A DNA stretch of 64,000 bases from Clostridiales bacterium (GTDB lineage Bacteria > Bacillota > Clostridia > Oscillospirales > Ruminococcaceae), in contig QAMM01000006.1 of assembly GCA_003150405.1 (NCBI GenBank), positions 62,001 to 126,000 on the forward strand, written 5' to 3'. A program made the position numbers and the translations under genes. The notes under the pieces are model-generated. The model was not told the origin of the DNA. It made no database searches and was given only the letters and a program-made list of their open reading frames with translations. How positions within the stretch are numbered: position 1 is the first letter of the stretch; the number at the start of each line of letters is the position of its first letter. Shown in pieces: positions 18,150 through 26,246 of the stretch.

Positions 18150-18358
18150 CTTATATATTTTACCACCGATTAATGTTTACTTCACATTTATTGGGTATAC
18201 TAAAATCACAGCAAAAGGCGAAGGTTCTCCAAGCTGTAACCTGCTTTTCTTGATTGATTTTGAGGACTATCACACCAAAAAATCAATGGCGCAGTACGCC
18301 GTCCGGCTTTGATTTTTCCAAAATCGGCCGGCGCGTTTTCTTTTATAAATCAATTTTT
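18150..18358 (+). ncRNA. Candidate structured RNA upstream of A/B island 1
   Basis: Between nadA and gene A1 lies a stretch rich in complementary segments: ATTGATTTT with AAAATCAAT (about 18253-18288), GGCG with CGCC near 18289-18303, and GATTTT-tcc-AAAATC inside a CCGGC/GCCGG clamp (about 18303-18333), followed by a textbook terminator. A 77-codon frame (18079-18312) overlaps it but has no ribosome site and its end is inside the structured part. This could be an sRNA or a regulatory leader. No known RNA family recognised. Confidence 0.4.
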
Positions 18359-18387
18359 CAGCCCCGGTTTTTCCGGGGCTGTTTTTT
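18359..18387 (+). terminator. Strong intrinsic terminator
   Basis: CAGCCCCGG (18359-18367), loop of five T, CCGGGGCTG (18373-18381), then six T. No protein gene precedes it on this strand, so it must end an RNA or an unrecognised transcript. Confidence 0.85.
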
Positions 18388-18481
18388 GTCCGAATTTCAA
18401 ACAGCGCCGATATAGTTGTGATGTTTATTCATAAATAATTCACAAAAAATTATAAATTGTGCTGAATTGCATAAAAACCAC

Positions 18482-18510
18482 TTGAATATATTGAAAAATA
18501 TAGGTATATT
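18482..18510 (+). promoter_or_regulatory. Promoter of gene A1
   Basis: TTGAAT (18482-18487), 17-base spacer, TATATT (18505-18510). The same layout appears before gene A2. Confidence 0.75.
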
Positions 18511-18540
18511 GAACTTAACAAAATTTATTCTATCAGACAG

Positions 18541-18709
18541 GTGAGTCCAATGCACGGTTTCATCTCGGTCGGCCTTTCAAGTGTATGTAAAGGAGCAAAA
18601 TGATGAAAAAGCTTCGGATACATAAACGGCTCACTGCTTTAACCGCTTCCTTGGTTTTACTATTTAGCTGCGTCGGCTTTTCAGCTTCGGCGGAACAATC
18701 CAACTTGAC
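18541..18709 (+). repeat. Direct repeat, copy 1: leader and signal-peptide region of A1
   Basis: About 169 bases almost identical to 22846-23014. Both begin GTGAGTCCAATGCACGG, run through the ribosome site and encode the same signal peptide. The coding parts diverge soon after. Confidence 0.9.
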
Positions 18710-19679
18710 GCCGGACGAGCAATACATTGCCATGATGGACGCAATCGACTGGGGCGAATATGAAAACCACATTATTAATGTACAGCGTGCACAAATTCCG
18801 GATTATTTATTAAACCAAATGACGACGGAGCAACTTGTAAATGCGGTATTGCATTACCCCTATCTTATTGACATGATGTGCTTTGATAAATACTCAGATG
18901 GATTTCAGACGGTTGCCACCAACTTTAACGGCCTTGCAGAGCTGATTTCTCGTGAGGACGGGGCACAAGAACTTTTAGAACGAATGCAGGAAACGTCGGT
19001 GCAAACACAAGCGAGGGCTGTTAATCGTGATGCCTTAATACAGGAGATGTATCTTGATACGTTATTAGCTCAACCAGAATTCCTAAATCAATTTTCAGAA
19101 AAGGAAATAACAATGGCAGCTGATTTTATAAATAATAAAGTGGAGGCGCGTTTGCAACAACCTCAAATATATAGCACGGGCGATGCTTATCATTTTTATG
19201 GGGTGGTAAATGAGCAAATCGAAACCTATTCCACATGGACGACCGTTAAAACTCCTGCAGGAAGCGATGTGCGTGTTATAGCATGGACTTCAGATGATGT
19301 TGATATGTCTGCAGAATTAAAACTTGCTTATCGTGATGAGATATTAAAATCTTATCCAACGGCGAGTATAATGGGTAGTGCAACAAATAAATATAATTGC
19401 CATTCCTATGCTTGGTACAAACAATCGACAAGTAATACCTATAATATGCCAGATCCATATCATTATATGAATGATGGAAGTTATTACAAAATATCGGCTT
19501 TGCAGTTAAACGCACGGATTTATTATAAAAATGGACCAGACGGTCCACATTCAGGGGTTTGTTATACTAAATCTCGTGTATATTCAAAATGGGGATTTAA
19601 GTGTTTTGTATTACATAAATGGATGAATTGTCCATATTATAATGCGGCTACCGCAGTAAGTTACTGGAAATTATCATAA
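18603..19679 (+). CDS. A1: secreted protein with Cys-His motif domain (putative papain/NlpC-like enzyme)
   Basis: 358 residues; start chosen by alignment with A2 (AAAGGAG seven bases before ATG 18603). Signal peptide 1-30 ending SASA. Helical N-terminal region 35-165 (LTPDEQY..., QIPDYLLNQMTTEQLVNA, FNGLAELISREDGAQELLERM, LLAQPEFLNQFSE). C-terminal domain has NKYNCHSYAW with Cys266-His267, then His316 in HSGV and SKWG near 329. The Cys...His order fits papain-like/NlpC hydrolases, but this is inference. I recall similar unnamed proteins in Bacillus and Bacteroides. Only intact A copy in the window; followed after 54 bases by B1. A/T-rich compared with neighbours, suggesting transfer. Confidence 0.85.
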   Translation: MKKLRIHKRLTALTASLVLLFSCVGFSASAEQSNLTPDEQYIAMMDAIDWGEYENHIINVQRAQIPDYLLNQMTTEQLVNAVLHYPYLIDMMCFDKYSDGFQTVATNFNGLAELISREDGAQELLERMQETSVQTQARAVNRDALIQEMYLDTLLAQPEFLNQFSEKEITMAADFINNKVEARLQQPQIYSTGDAYHFYGVVNEQIETYSTWTTVKTPAGSDVRVIAWTSDDVDMSAELKLAYRDEILKSYPTASIMGSATNKYNCHSYAWYKQSTSNTYNMPDPYHYMNDGSYYKISALQLNARIYYKNGPDGPHSGVCYTKSRVYSKWGFKCFVLHKWMNCPYYNAATAVSYWKLS

Positions 19680-19733
19680 ACTTTAAATTTTTTGCTGGCC
19701 GTGTTGTTAAACTAAGTCATCAAAGGAGTTATC

Positions 19734-20531
19734 ATGCAAAGCAAGAAAGTAAAACTGGCGTTTGCAGGAATGCTCATTCTGGCAATTTCCAGTATTTCTG
19801 CCTGTTCTGCACCTGCCTCAGAACCCCAGGACCCCGCTCTCAGTTCAGAACTCAGCAACTCAAACGACATATCAAAGGAAAGCACATTTAATCCCAATGA
19901 ATATGTAAGCGGATTGGAGTCAGAGGTAAAAACAGTGTCTCCGGAACGACTGGTTGAGTATTATGAAAGCCAGCTTGACCCGGAAATCCCTAAAATTACC
20001 GTCATGGCAACAATAACCGAGGGAGACAGCAAAACGACCTGTCCGCTTCCATATGACGCCTCTATTCGTACCAGTGATGAAAAAACGGAAATGGACAGGG
20101 AGAAAACCTGGTTTTTAAACCTGATGAACAATTTCTGGTCGTTGCCTAAACTGCATGATGGACTTCAAAATCTGTCCGTACCTTCTCAAATTACAATAAC
20201 TTTCAGCGAACCACCGGTGGGTGAAATTGCAATTACCGATTATGTTATTGTAGATGACAGTGGTATCGCCACGAAAGGAACTCCAACACTTTCACACAGT
20301 TATGACCGAACTCAGATCTTTTCGCCTGCCGGAAATACCCTTTCCTTTGATTTATGGGTATATGACGGCGTTGATTTGATGAGTGTCCAGCCTCCTTTGC
20401 GCGGTATGCTGGTACGCTGTACCATCGACGAAAAAGAGGTAGAATATTATATCCTGTTTCAAACCAGCTATTTTTTGGGTATGTTTCCGTTCGATTCAGA
20501 CTTCTCCCACCTCACCCCGCTGGAGCCTTAA
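19734..20531 (+). CDS. B1: B-family lipoprotein
   Basis: 265 residues, AAAGGAG before ATG 19734. Lipobox ISAC (Cys ~24), then a Ser/Pro/Glu linker to about residue 60, then the B domain: LVEYYESQLDPEIPKITV, LPYDA, WFLNLMNNFWSLP, a beta-rich stretch with FSEPPVGEI, FDLW, PPLRGM, EYYILFQT and the closing FSHLTPLE. Function unknown; membrane-anchored on the outer face. Lies directly after A1, probably cotranscribed, so it may be the partner or immunity protein of A1. A terminator follows at 20588. Confidence 0.85.
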   Translation: MQSKKVKLAFAGMLILAISSISACSAPASEPQDPALSSELSNSNDISKESTFNPNEYVSGLESEVKTVSPERLVEYYESQLDPEIPKITVMATITEGDSKTTCPLPYDASIRTSDEKTEMDREKTWFLNLMNNFWSLPKLHDGLQNLSVPSQITITFSEPPVGEIAITDYVIVDDSGIATKGTPTLSHSYDRTQIFSPAGNTLSFDLWVYDGVDLMSVQPPLRGMLVRCTIDEKEVEYYILFQTSYFLGMFPFDSDFSHLTPLEP

Positions 20532-20587
20532 CGGTTTTAAGCTGTGAACATTATTTGTTTTACAGTTTAAATGTGTATTATTTCTGT

Positions 20588-20616
20588 CCCCCGGAATACT
20601 ATTCCGGGGGATTTTT
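20588..20616 (+). terminator. Terminator after B1
   Basis: CCCCCGGAAT (20588-20597), three-base loop, ATTCCGGGGG (20601-20610), then ATTTTT. Separates A1-B1 from B2. Confidence 0.9.
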
Positions 20617-20687
20617 CTCCTTAAAATTTGGGGTAATTTTTATTTTAACTGCACAAATATTCCCTACACTCTTTGGCCATTCTTCCA

Positions 20688-20716
20688 TTGACTGCCAAAC
20701 AATTTACATCTATAGT
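20688..20716 (+). promoter_or_regulatory. Promoter of B2
   Basis: TTGACT (20688-20693), 17 bases, TATAGT (20711-20716), about 20 bases before a TAGGAGG ribosome site. Shows B2 can be expressed without an A gene. Confidence 0.85.
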
Positions 20717-20737
20717 GATGGTAGGAGGCGGTAACAA

Positions 20738-21532
20738 ATGAAAGGGCACAAGACAATTGTCAAAAAACAATACGTGCTGCTACTGCTGTTCATTGCGGTA
20801 CTCTGCATTTCCGCCTGTTCTGCACCTGCTTCAGAACCCAGCAGCTCAAACAACGTATCGGAGGGGAGTACATTAAACCTCAATGAATATGTGAGCGAAT
20901 TGGAACCAGAGGTAAAAACAGTGTCACTGGAGCGCCTTGTTGAGTATTATGACAGTCAGCTTGACCCGGAAATTCCCAAGATTACGGTGTCCGCTCGTAT
21001 TTTTGGTGAAGGTTATGCTGTCGACTGCAACCTCCCGTATGATGCAATCCTCATTACAAACAACCAAAAATCTGAAATGGACAAAAACAGAACCTGGTTT
21101 GTAAATTTGATGAACAACTTCTGGTCACTCCCCAGAATTCAGGATGGAATGCACCAAATGTCTGTTCCAGCGCATTTTACAATTACATTTACAGAGTTGC
21201 CCGCAGATAATATTTTAGTTGTAGATTATATTATACAAAATGAAAACGGCATTCCAGATCCACATGTAATTGATGGAAAACCGGGCTTAAGCAAACAAAA
21301 TTTAAAAGAGCATTCACGAACATTTATGTTGCAGGAGAATCAAATCTCTTTTGATTTGTGGCCCTATGCAGGGGTGGAATATTTCAGTACTCTCCCAAAT
21401 TTAAGAGGATTGCAGTTGCAATGCAACTATAGTGGAACACTCGTCGATTACTACATCTTGTTTCAAACGGATTATGGTGCCGGTTTTCCCCCTGATACCA
21501 ATTTCTCTCACCTCACCCCATTGGAAGAATAA
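20738..21532 (+). CDS. B2: B-family lipoprotein with its own promoter
   Basis: 264 residues, TAGGAGG nine bases before ATG 20738. Lipobox CISAC followed by SAPASEPSSSNN, nearly the same as B1, then the B domain (LVEYYDSQLDPEIPKITV, LPYDA, WFVNLMNNFWSLP, FDLWPYAGVEY, LRGLQLQC, DYYILFQT, FSHLTPLEE). Evidently a duplicate of B1. It forms a single-gene unit between a strong promoter and a terminator, with no A gene of its own, like an orphan immunity gene would be. Confidence 0.85.
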   Translation: MKGHKTIVKKQYVLLLLFIAVLCISACSAPASEPSSSNNVSEGSTLNLNEYVSELEPEVKTVSLERLVEYYDSQLDPEIPKITVSARIFGEGYAVDCNLPYDAILITNNQKSEMDKNRTWFVNLMNNFWSLPRIQDGMHQMSVPAHFTITFTELPADNILVVDYIIQNENGIPDPHVIDGKPGLSKQNLKEHSRTFMLQENQISFDLWPYAGVEYFSTLPNLRGLQLQCNYSGTLVDYYILFQTDYGAGFPPDTNFSHLTPLEE

Positions 21533-21614
21533 AAAACCTGGCTGCGGTACTTACTGTCCCGCAGCCAGATTCTGCTTTATCCTGAGGAAACGTGTGGCTA
21601 ATACAACCTGTAAG
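21500..21614 (+). repeat. Direct repeat, copy 1: 3' end of B2 plus terminator
   Basis: About 115 bases closely matching 22621-22735, covering the last B codons, the terminator hairpin and about 45 bases beyond. Indicates duplication of a whole B unit with its trailer. Confidence 0.8.
21538..21568 (+). terminator. Terminator after B2
   Basis: CTGGCTGCGGTAC and GTCCCGCAGCCAG form a 13-position stem (one mismatch) around TTACT. Confidence 0.8.
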
Positions 21615-21725
21615 ACATGTCAAAAGCACACTGTTTCTAAAAATATGGTGGAATTACACACGAATTTAGTTGAATATCACAAAAAATACTGTTATTATTA
21701 TGACAAAGAAAACATCGTCAAACCG

Positions 21726-21752
21726 CGTAATCCGGAAATTTATGGCGGTTCG
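21726..21752 (+). pseudogene. Fragment of an A-type gene
   Basis: 27 bases match gene A4 (48574-48600) at all but one position and encode RNPEIYGGS in both. Nothing else of an A gene is recognisable in the surrounding 21.6-21.9 kb, which otherwise holds no supported gene. Likely the scar of a lost A copy between B2 and B3. Confidence 0.5.
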
Positions 21753-21945
21753 GCTTCTCTGAACAAACAAATCAAAGTATGTTCATTCCGCTCTTATGTA
21801 ACTGGGAAGTCCATCCCGCTATGCCATTTCCAAGAAGAGAAATGGTTTCTTAATGAAATATGCCGTGGGCTATTCTTCGTAGTAGAATTCTGCGGTGGAC
21901 ATCCGTCGCAGGATTCGTCTTTATGAGAGACGGGAGAGAATTTCC

Positions 21946-22653
21946 ATGAAAATCAACTCCAAAAATTTTATCGCCCCCGCTATTGTATTGGCTGTCGTTC
22001 TTGCCATAGCAGTTTCATACTGGATTTATAAGCCAAAAGACTTAACCATTCCACTGCCAAAGCTGGTGGAATACTATGAAGGAAAACTCGACCCGGAAAT
22101 CCCCCGCATTACCGTTACAGCGGAACACGACGGAAAATCTTATGTACTGCCTTATGACGCGGCGTTTACAACCGGGGAGCTTTTGCCGAAAGAGGAGACA
22201 AACCGCACTTGGTTTGCAGGTCTCATGGACAACTTTTGGTCACTGCCGGAGCTGGGGGGTGAAAACTACACAGTACAGGGTGTTTCCCCAGCGCTGTTTA
22301 CAATAACCTTTGACAAAGTGCCGGATGGTGAAGTAACAGCTTTCGACTATTCTATTTACAGTGAGTACGGTTATACGTGGACCTACTATGAAGAAGGAAA
22401 GCAAGCTCGAAATGAGAGAAATTTAAAAGAGCATGCCAGGGTATTTGCCCCGCAAAACAATGAAATCTTTTTTCTGCCATGGACGCCGGACAGTCGAAGG
22501 GCCTCAAGCAACCCTCCGCCGCTTCTGGGATTGCGCATAGTTTGCAGCTACGACGGACAGCCGGTAGAATACTATATTCTATACAAAAATATCATGGGTT
22601 TTGGATTTTCGGAGGATACCAATTTCTCCCATCTCACTCCATTGGAAGAATAA
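21946..22653 (+). CDS. B3: B-family membrane-anchored protein
   Basis: 235 residues from ATG 21946 (GGGAGAG upstream); an earlier in-frame GTG has no ribosome site. No lipobox; instead one N-terminal helix (FIAPAIVLAVVLAIAVSYWIY) anchors an outward B domain: LVEYYEGKLDPEIPRITV, LPYDAAF, WFAGLMDNFWSLPEL, PPPLLGLRIVC, EYYILYKN, FSHLTPLEE. Shorter than B1/B2 because the linker is missing. Preceded by an A-gene scar, so its A partner was probably lost. Confidence 0.83.
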   Translation: MKINSKNFIAPAIVLAVVLAIAVSYWIYKPKDLTIPLPKLVEYYEGKLDPEIPRITVTAEHDGKSYVLPYDAAFTTGELLPKEETNRTWFAGLMDNFWSLPELGGENYTVQGVSPALFTITFDKVPDGEVTAFDYSIYSEYGYTWTYYEEGKQARNERNLKEHARVFAPQNNEIFFLPWTPDSRRASSNPPPLLGLRIVCSYDGQPVEYYILYKNIMGFGFSEDTNFSHLTPLEE

Positions 22654-22735
22654 AAAATCTGGCTGCGGGACTTACTGTCCCGCAGCCAGATTTTGCTTTA
22701 TCCCGAGGAAACGAGTGACTAATACAACTTGTAAG
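22621..22735 (+). repeat. Direct repeat, copy 2: 3' end of B3 plus terminator
   Basis: Counterpart of 21500-21614 at a spacing of 1121 bases. Confidence 0.8.
22659..22689 (+). terminator. Terminator after B3
   Basis: Perfect 13-bp stem CTGGCTGCGGGAC / GTCCCGCAGCCAG, loop TTACT, then ATTTTGCTTT. Confidence 0.85.
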
Positions 22736-22787
22736 ATGAATTAAAAATGCCTTGTTGTAACATATAATAAAATTTTCCTAAAATAAG

Positions 22788-22816
22788 TTGAATATTTTTG
22801 AAGATACTGGTATGAT
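22788..22816 (+). promoter_or_regulatory. Promoter of gene A2
   Basis: TTGAAT (22788-22793), 17 bases, TATGAT (22811-22816), the same layout and distance to the repeat as at A1. Confidence 0.8.
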
Positions 22817-22845
22817 TGAATTGAAATATATCTTGTTATACAGTA

Positions 22846-23014
22846 GTGAGTCCAATGCACGGTTTCATCTCGGTCGGCCTTTCAAGTGTATGTAAAGGAG
22901 CAAAAAGATGAAAAAACTTCGAATACACAAACGGCTCACGGCTTTAACCGCTTCCTTGGTTTTACTATTTAGCTGCGTCGGCTTTTCAGCTTCGGCGGAA
23001 CAATCCAACTTGAC
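22846..23014 (+). repeat. Direct repeat, copy 2: leader and signal-peptide region of A2
   Basis: Counterpart of 18541-18709; start codons sit at the same offset (62 bases) in both copies. Confidence 0.9.
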
Positions 23015-23456
23015 CCCCGCAGAGCAATATGCAGCGTACATTGATTCACTGGACTGGCCGAGTTATAACGGTCATGTTGGCATGGTTGAAGCGGCGCAAA
23101 TCCCTGAATCCATCTTAAACCAAATGAGTACCGAGGATCTTGTTGACGCATTTTTGGTTTATCCTTTGCGGGTTGATCTAATCGCCTGGGATACTTATGA
23201 ACTTGGATTCCAAATGGTACGGAGACAGTTTAATGGTCTTGATACTTTATCGAACTGCCCGGATGGTACAATAAAAATTTTGAAAAAAATGCAGTCGATT
23301 TCGTCCGCAACAAGCGTAAATGATGTAAATAGTGATCAATCCATGGATTTGTTTTTTCTCGAAATATTGCTGGTACAACCGGAATTTATGAGCCAGTTTT
23401 CCAAATTGTTGAATAGTGTAATCCAGCAGAGTAGCGTTGCGCTGAAATCGAAATAA
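22908..23456 (+). CDS. A2: truncated A-family secreted protein lacking the Cys-His domain
   Basis: 182 residues, AAAGGAG before ATG 22908. Signal peptide identical to A1 and a clear N-terminal A domain (LTPAEQYAAYIDSLDW, QIPESILNQMSTEDLVDAFL, LLVQPEFMSQFS). After about residue 163 similarity stops and the frame closes 20 codons later, just before a terminator. The catalytic-looking NCHSYAW half is absent. No B gene follows. It is either a decayed copy or an N-domain-only decoy; being open with an intact promoter, expression is possible. Confidence 0.75.
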   Translation: MKKLRIHKRLTALTASLVLLFSCVGFSASAEQSNLTPAEQYAAYIDSLDWPSYNGHVGMVEAAQIPESILNQMSTEDLVDAFLVYPLRVDLIAWDTYELGFQMVRRQFNGLDTLSNCPDGTIKILKKMQSISSATSVNDVNSDQSMDLFFLEILLVQPEFMSQFSKLLNSVIQQSSVALKSK

Positions 23457-23490
23457 ACAAAACGCCCCCGTTCACGGGGGCGTTTTGTTT
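23455..23490. terminator. Bidirectional terminator between A2 and typA
   Basis: 16-base arms (23455-23470 and 23475-23490) built on CGCCCCCG/CGGGGGCG with A and T tails, loop TTCA. Overlaps both stop codons. Confidence 0.92.
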
Positions 23491-25306
23491 ATTTCTTCGC
23501 GTTTGCCTTCATCCGCATACTGTTGTTGAGAATGCGCTTGCGCAGCCGCAGGCTTTTCGGCGTAACCTCCAGCAGCTCATCCTCCGCCAGAAATTCCAGG
23601 CAGTCCTCTAAGCTCATCCGGCGCGGCGGCACCAGCCGCAGCGCATCGTCGCTGCCCGATGCACGGGTGTTGGTCAGTTGTTTCTTTTTGCAAACATTAA
23701 CCGCAAGGTCCTCCTGCTTCGGTGAGTAGCCAACGATCATCCCCTCATATACCGGCGTTCCAGCCCCGATAAACAGCGTGCCGCGCTCCTGCGCATTATA
23801 TAGGCCGTAGGTGACGGCATCGCCGGTCTCAAACGAGATGAGAGACCCGGTCACGCGCCGGGTGATGTCGCCCTTATAGGGCTGGTAATCATTGAATACG
23901 GCGTTGAGGATGCCCTCGCCGCGGGTGTCGGTCAAAAATTCGCTGCGGTAGCCAAACAGCCCGCGGGACGGAATGATGTACTCAATCCGCATCCGGGAAC
24001 CCTGCGGCTGCATTTGGATAAGCTCCGCCTTGCGCGCACCCATCTTTTCCATCACCGAACCCATGCATTCCTCCGGTACGTCAATGAGCAAACGCTCGGT
24101 CGGTTCGTAGGTCTTGCCGTCAATCTCCTTGAGCAGTACCCGTGGGGTGCTCACTGAGAATTCAAACCCCTCGCGCCGCATTGTCTCAATCAGGATGGAA
24201 AGGTGCATCTCGCCGCGTCCGCACACCTTGAAACTGTCGGTGGTGTCCCCGTCGGAAACACGGAGCGAAACGTCCTTTAACAGCTCCTTGTAAAGACGCT
24301 CGCGAATCTGGCGGGAGGTGACAAATTTACCTTCGCGGCCCGCAAACGGGCTGTCATTGACCGAAAAGGTCATTTCCACCGTCGGCTCGCTGATTTTAAC
24401 AAACGGCAGCGCCTCCGGCGCCGCAGGCGAGGTGATGGTGTCGCCAATCGTAATATCGCTGATGCCCGAGAAGCAGACAATGTCCCCCACCTTAGCAGTC
24501 TCCACCGGAATACGGTTGAGACCGTCAATCTGGTAAATTGCCTGAACGCGGCTCTTGTACGGCTCCTTGTCGTTGTGATAATTGCAGACCATAACCTCCT
24601 GGTTGACCTTAATGGTCCCGCGTTCCACACGCCCAATCGCAATTCGGCCCACGTAGTCGTTGTAATCAATCGAGGAGACCAGAAGCTGAAGCTCGCCCTC
24701 CTCGTCGCCCTCCGGCGCCGGAATGTAGTCAAGAATCGTCTCAAACAGCACCGAAAGGTCCTTGCCCGGCTCGTACTGGGAGAGGGAAGCGGTGCCTGCG
24801 CGCCCGGAACAGAAAATAATCGGGCTTTCCAACTGCTCCTCCGAGGCGTCCAGGTCAAGCAGCAGTTCCAGCACCTCGTCGCCGACTTCATCCAGCCGCG
24901 CATCCGGCCGGTCGATCTTATTCACCACAATGATAATGCGGTGCCCCATCTCCAAAGCCTTCTGGAGCACAAAGCGGGTCTGCGGCATGCAGCCCTCGGC
25001 CGCGTCTACCAACAGGATAACGCCGTTTACCATCTTGAGCACACGCTCAACTTCTCCGCCGAAATCGGCGTGCCCCGGCGTGTCAATGATGTTGATTTTA
25101 ACCCCTTTGTAATGTGCCGCCGTATTTTTTGCCAAAATCGTGATGCCCCGTTCACGCTCCAGCGCGTTGTTGTCCATCACGCGTTCTTCTACTACCTGGT
25201 TTTCGCGGTAAACGCCGCCCTGCTTGAGCAGCTCGTCCACCAGCGTCGTCTTGCCGTGGTCAACGTGCGCTATAATCGCTACATTACGTAAATCTTCTCT
25301 TACCAA
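23489..25306 (-). CDS. typA: Ribosome-associated GTPase TypA/BipA
   Basis: 605 residues. Translational GTPase with G1 AHVDHGKTT, G2 region RERGITI, G3 DTPGHADF, G4 NKIDRPDAR, then EF-Tu-like domain 2, two EF-G-like domains (GRGEMHLSILIETMRREG) and the BipA-specific C-terminal domain (GTLFIGAGTPVYEGMIVG, LTNTRASGSDDALRL). Assists 50S assembly and growth under stress or cold. Length matches the family. A promoter lies about 120 bases upstream. Confidence 0.97.
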   Translation of the reverse strand: MVREDLRNVAIIAHVDHGKTTLVDELLKQGGVYRENQVVEERVMDNNALERERGITILAKNTAAHYKGVKINIIDTPGHADFGGEVERVLKMVNGVILLVDAAEGCMPQTRFVLQKALEMGHRIIIVVNKIDRPDARLDEVGDEVLELLLDLDASEEQLESPIIFCSGRAGTASLSQYEPGKDLSVLFETILDYIPAPEGDEEGELQLLVSSIDYNDYVGRIAIGRVERGTIKVNQEVMVCNYHNDKEPYKSRVQAIYQIDGLNRIPVETAKVGDIVCFSGISDITIGDTITSPAAPEALPFVKISEPTVEMTFSVNDSPFAGREGKFVTSRQIRERLYKELLKDVSLRVSDGDTTDSFKVCGRGEMHLSILIETMRREGFEFSVSTPRVLLKEIDGKTYEPTERLLIDVPEECMGSVMEKMGARKAELIQMQPQGSRMRIEYIIPSRGLFGYRSEFLTDTRGEGILNAVFNDYQPYKGDITRRVTGSLISFETGDAVTYGLYNAQERGTLFIGAGTPVYEGMIVGYSPKQEDLAVNVCKKKQLTNTRASGSDDALRLVPPRRMSLEDCLEFLAEDELLEVTPKSLRLRKRILNNSMRMKANAKK

Positions 25307-25423
25307 ATGAATATCCCCTTACGTTTCCAAATATCCCGGTATCATTCTGCCCAGCTCAGCGGCTGTTCAAACCGCATTTTTCCATTCTGCTGCACAGCAA
25401 CCGTCAAATTTCCACAAAATATA

Positions 25424-25452
25424 ATTATACCACATTTTGTCTGTTCCAGCAA
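25424..25452 (-). promoter_or_regulatory. typA promoter
   Basis: Minus strand TTGCTG (25447-25452), 17 bases, TATAAT (25424-25429). Confidence 0.75.
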
Positions 25453-26160
25453 TATCCTGCAAAGTTTCGCATTGCAGCGGTCAAAAACACACAGCAACAT
25501 CATCCGGAACCAGCTAGGATGACCAGAACGCCGCCAAAGTGCAGCCTGCATGCTTCAAACGGAAGCGCATTTCGGTTCCGCCAAGGTTCAGCCGAGGAAC
25601 ATCCGTTCCCGTTTTGAAAGGCGCGAAATCTGGCAATGGTGATATAAAATTGTTTGTTGTTATTATATCACAAAATAATGAGACAAAAAACGGCAAAATA
25701 GCCAAAATTCGTCCTGTAATCCCGACCGGATTTCAACATCTGCCATGCTCTATTTCAGTGTATCCTATGCTTTCCGTGCGGAAGGCACCAGATGTCGCCT
25801 TCATTTTGGAAATTACGTCCGGTCTGCTCTCCATCCCTGCTGCAAAACCAGTAAATTTGCTGAGGGCATACATCATAGCCAATGGACCTTAATTCCGCGT
25901 GAATGCCGTCATTATTGCCGCATTTCCACCGCCTGTTTCCTTACATCGAGCGTTATGTGCAATGGGAAATCGTCCCCATTCCATGCAGCTCCATCCACCG
26001 TCTTTAACACTGCATCCAAAATATAAAACGGGGAAATGAATGCCGTTTTCACATCGCCATTGCGCCTCGGTCATTTGGTCTCTATGTACGAATTGTCATA
26101 TGCGATGAAAAGCTGCCTTCTGTCTGTTTATGCAGACGGTTTCTAAAACCAAGGCCGCCG
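25453..26160. other. Large gene-free interval
   Basis: About 700 bases between the typA promoter and the glgP terminator. Frames up to 117 codons occur but lack ribosome sites and protein-like composition. A hairpin of GTGATATAA/TTATATCAC (25639-25671) contains a TATAAT on the minus strand. No known RNA recognised; possibly decayed sequence. Confidence 0.4.
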
Positions 26161-26191
26161 AAAAAGCGGCGCAGAACCAATCTGCACCGCT
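26160..26191 (-). terminator. Terminator of the malQ-glgP unit
   Basis: On the minus strand AGCGGTGCAGA pairs with TCTGCGCCGCT (one wobble) around a five-base loop and is followed by TTTT. Confidence 0.8.
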
Positions 26192-26246
26192 TATTTTGGA
26201 GTGTTCAGGCCAACTGGCCCTTTTTATTTAAGATAAAGGACAAGGA

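Noticed and set aside
18079-18312. 77-codon frame upstream of A1 as a protein gene
   Set aside because: No ribosome site, start inside A/T-poor hairpin sequence, end within a structured region; listed instead as a possible RNA.
21895-21945. Earlier GTG start for B3
   Set aside because: No ribosome site there; ATG 21946 follows GGGAGAG and places the membrane helix at the N-terminus as in other B proteins.
25539-25892. 117-codon frame in the typA-glgP interval
   Set aside because: No ribosome site and no protein-like pattern; left as non-coding.
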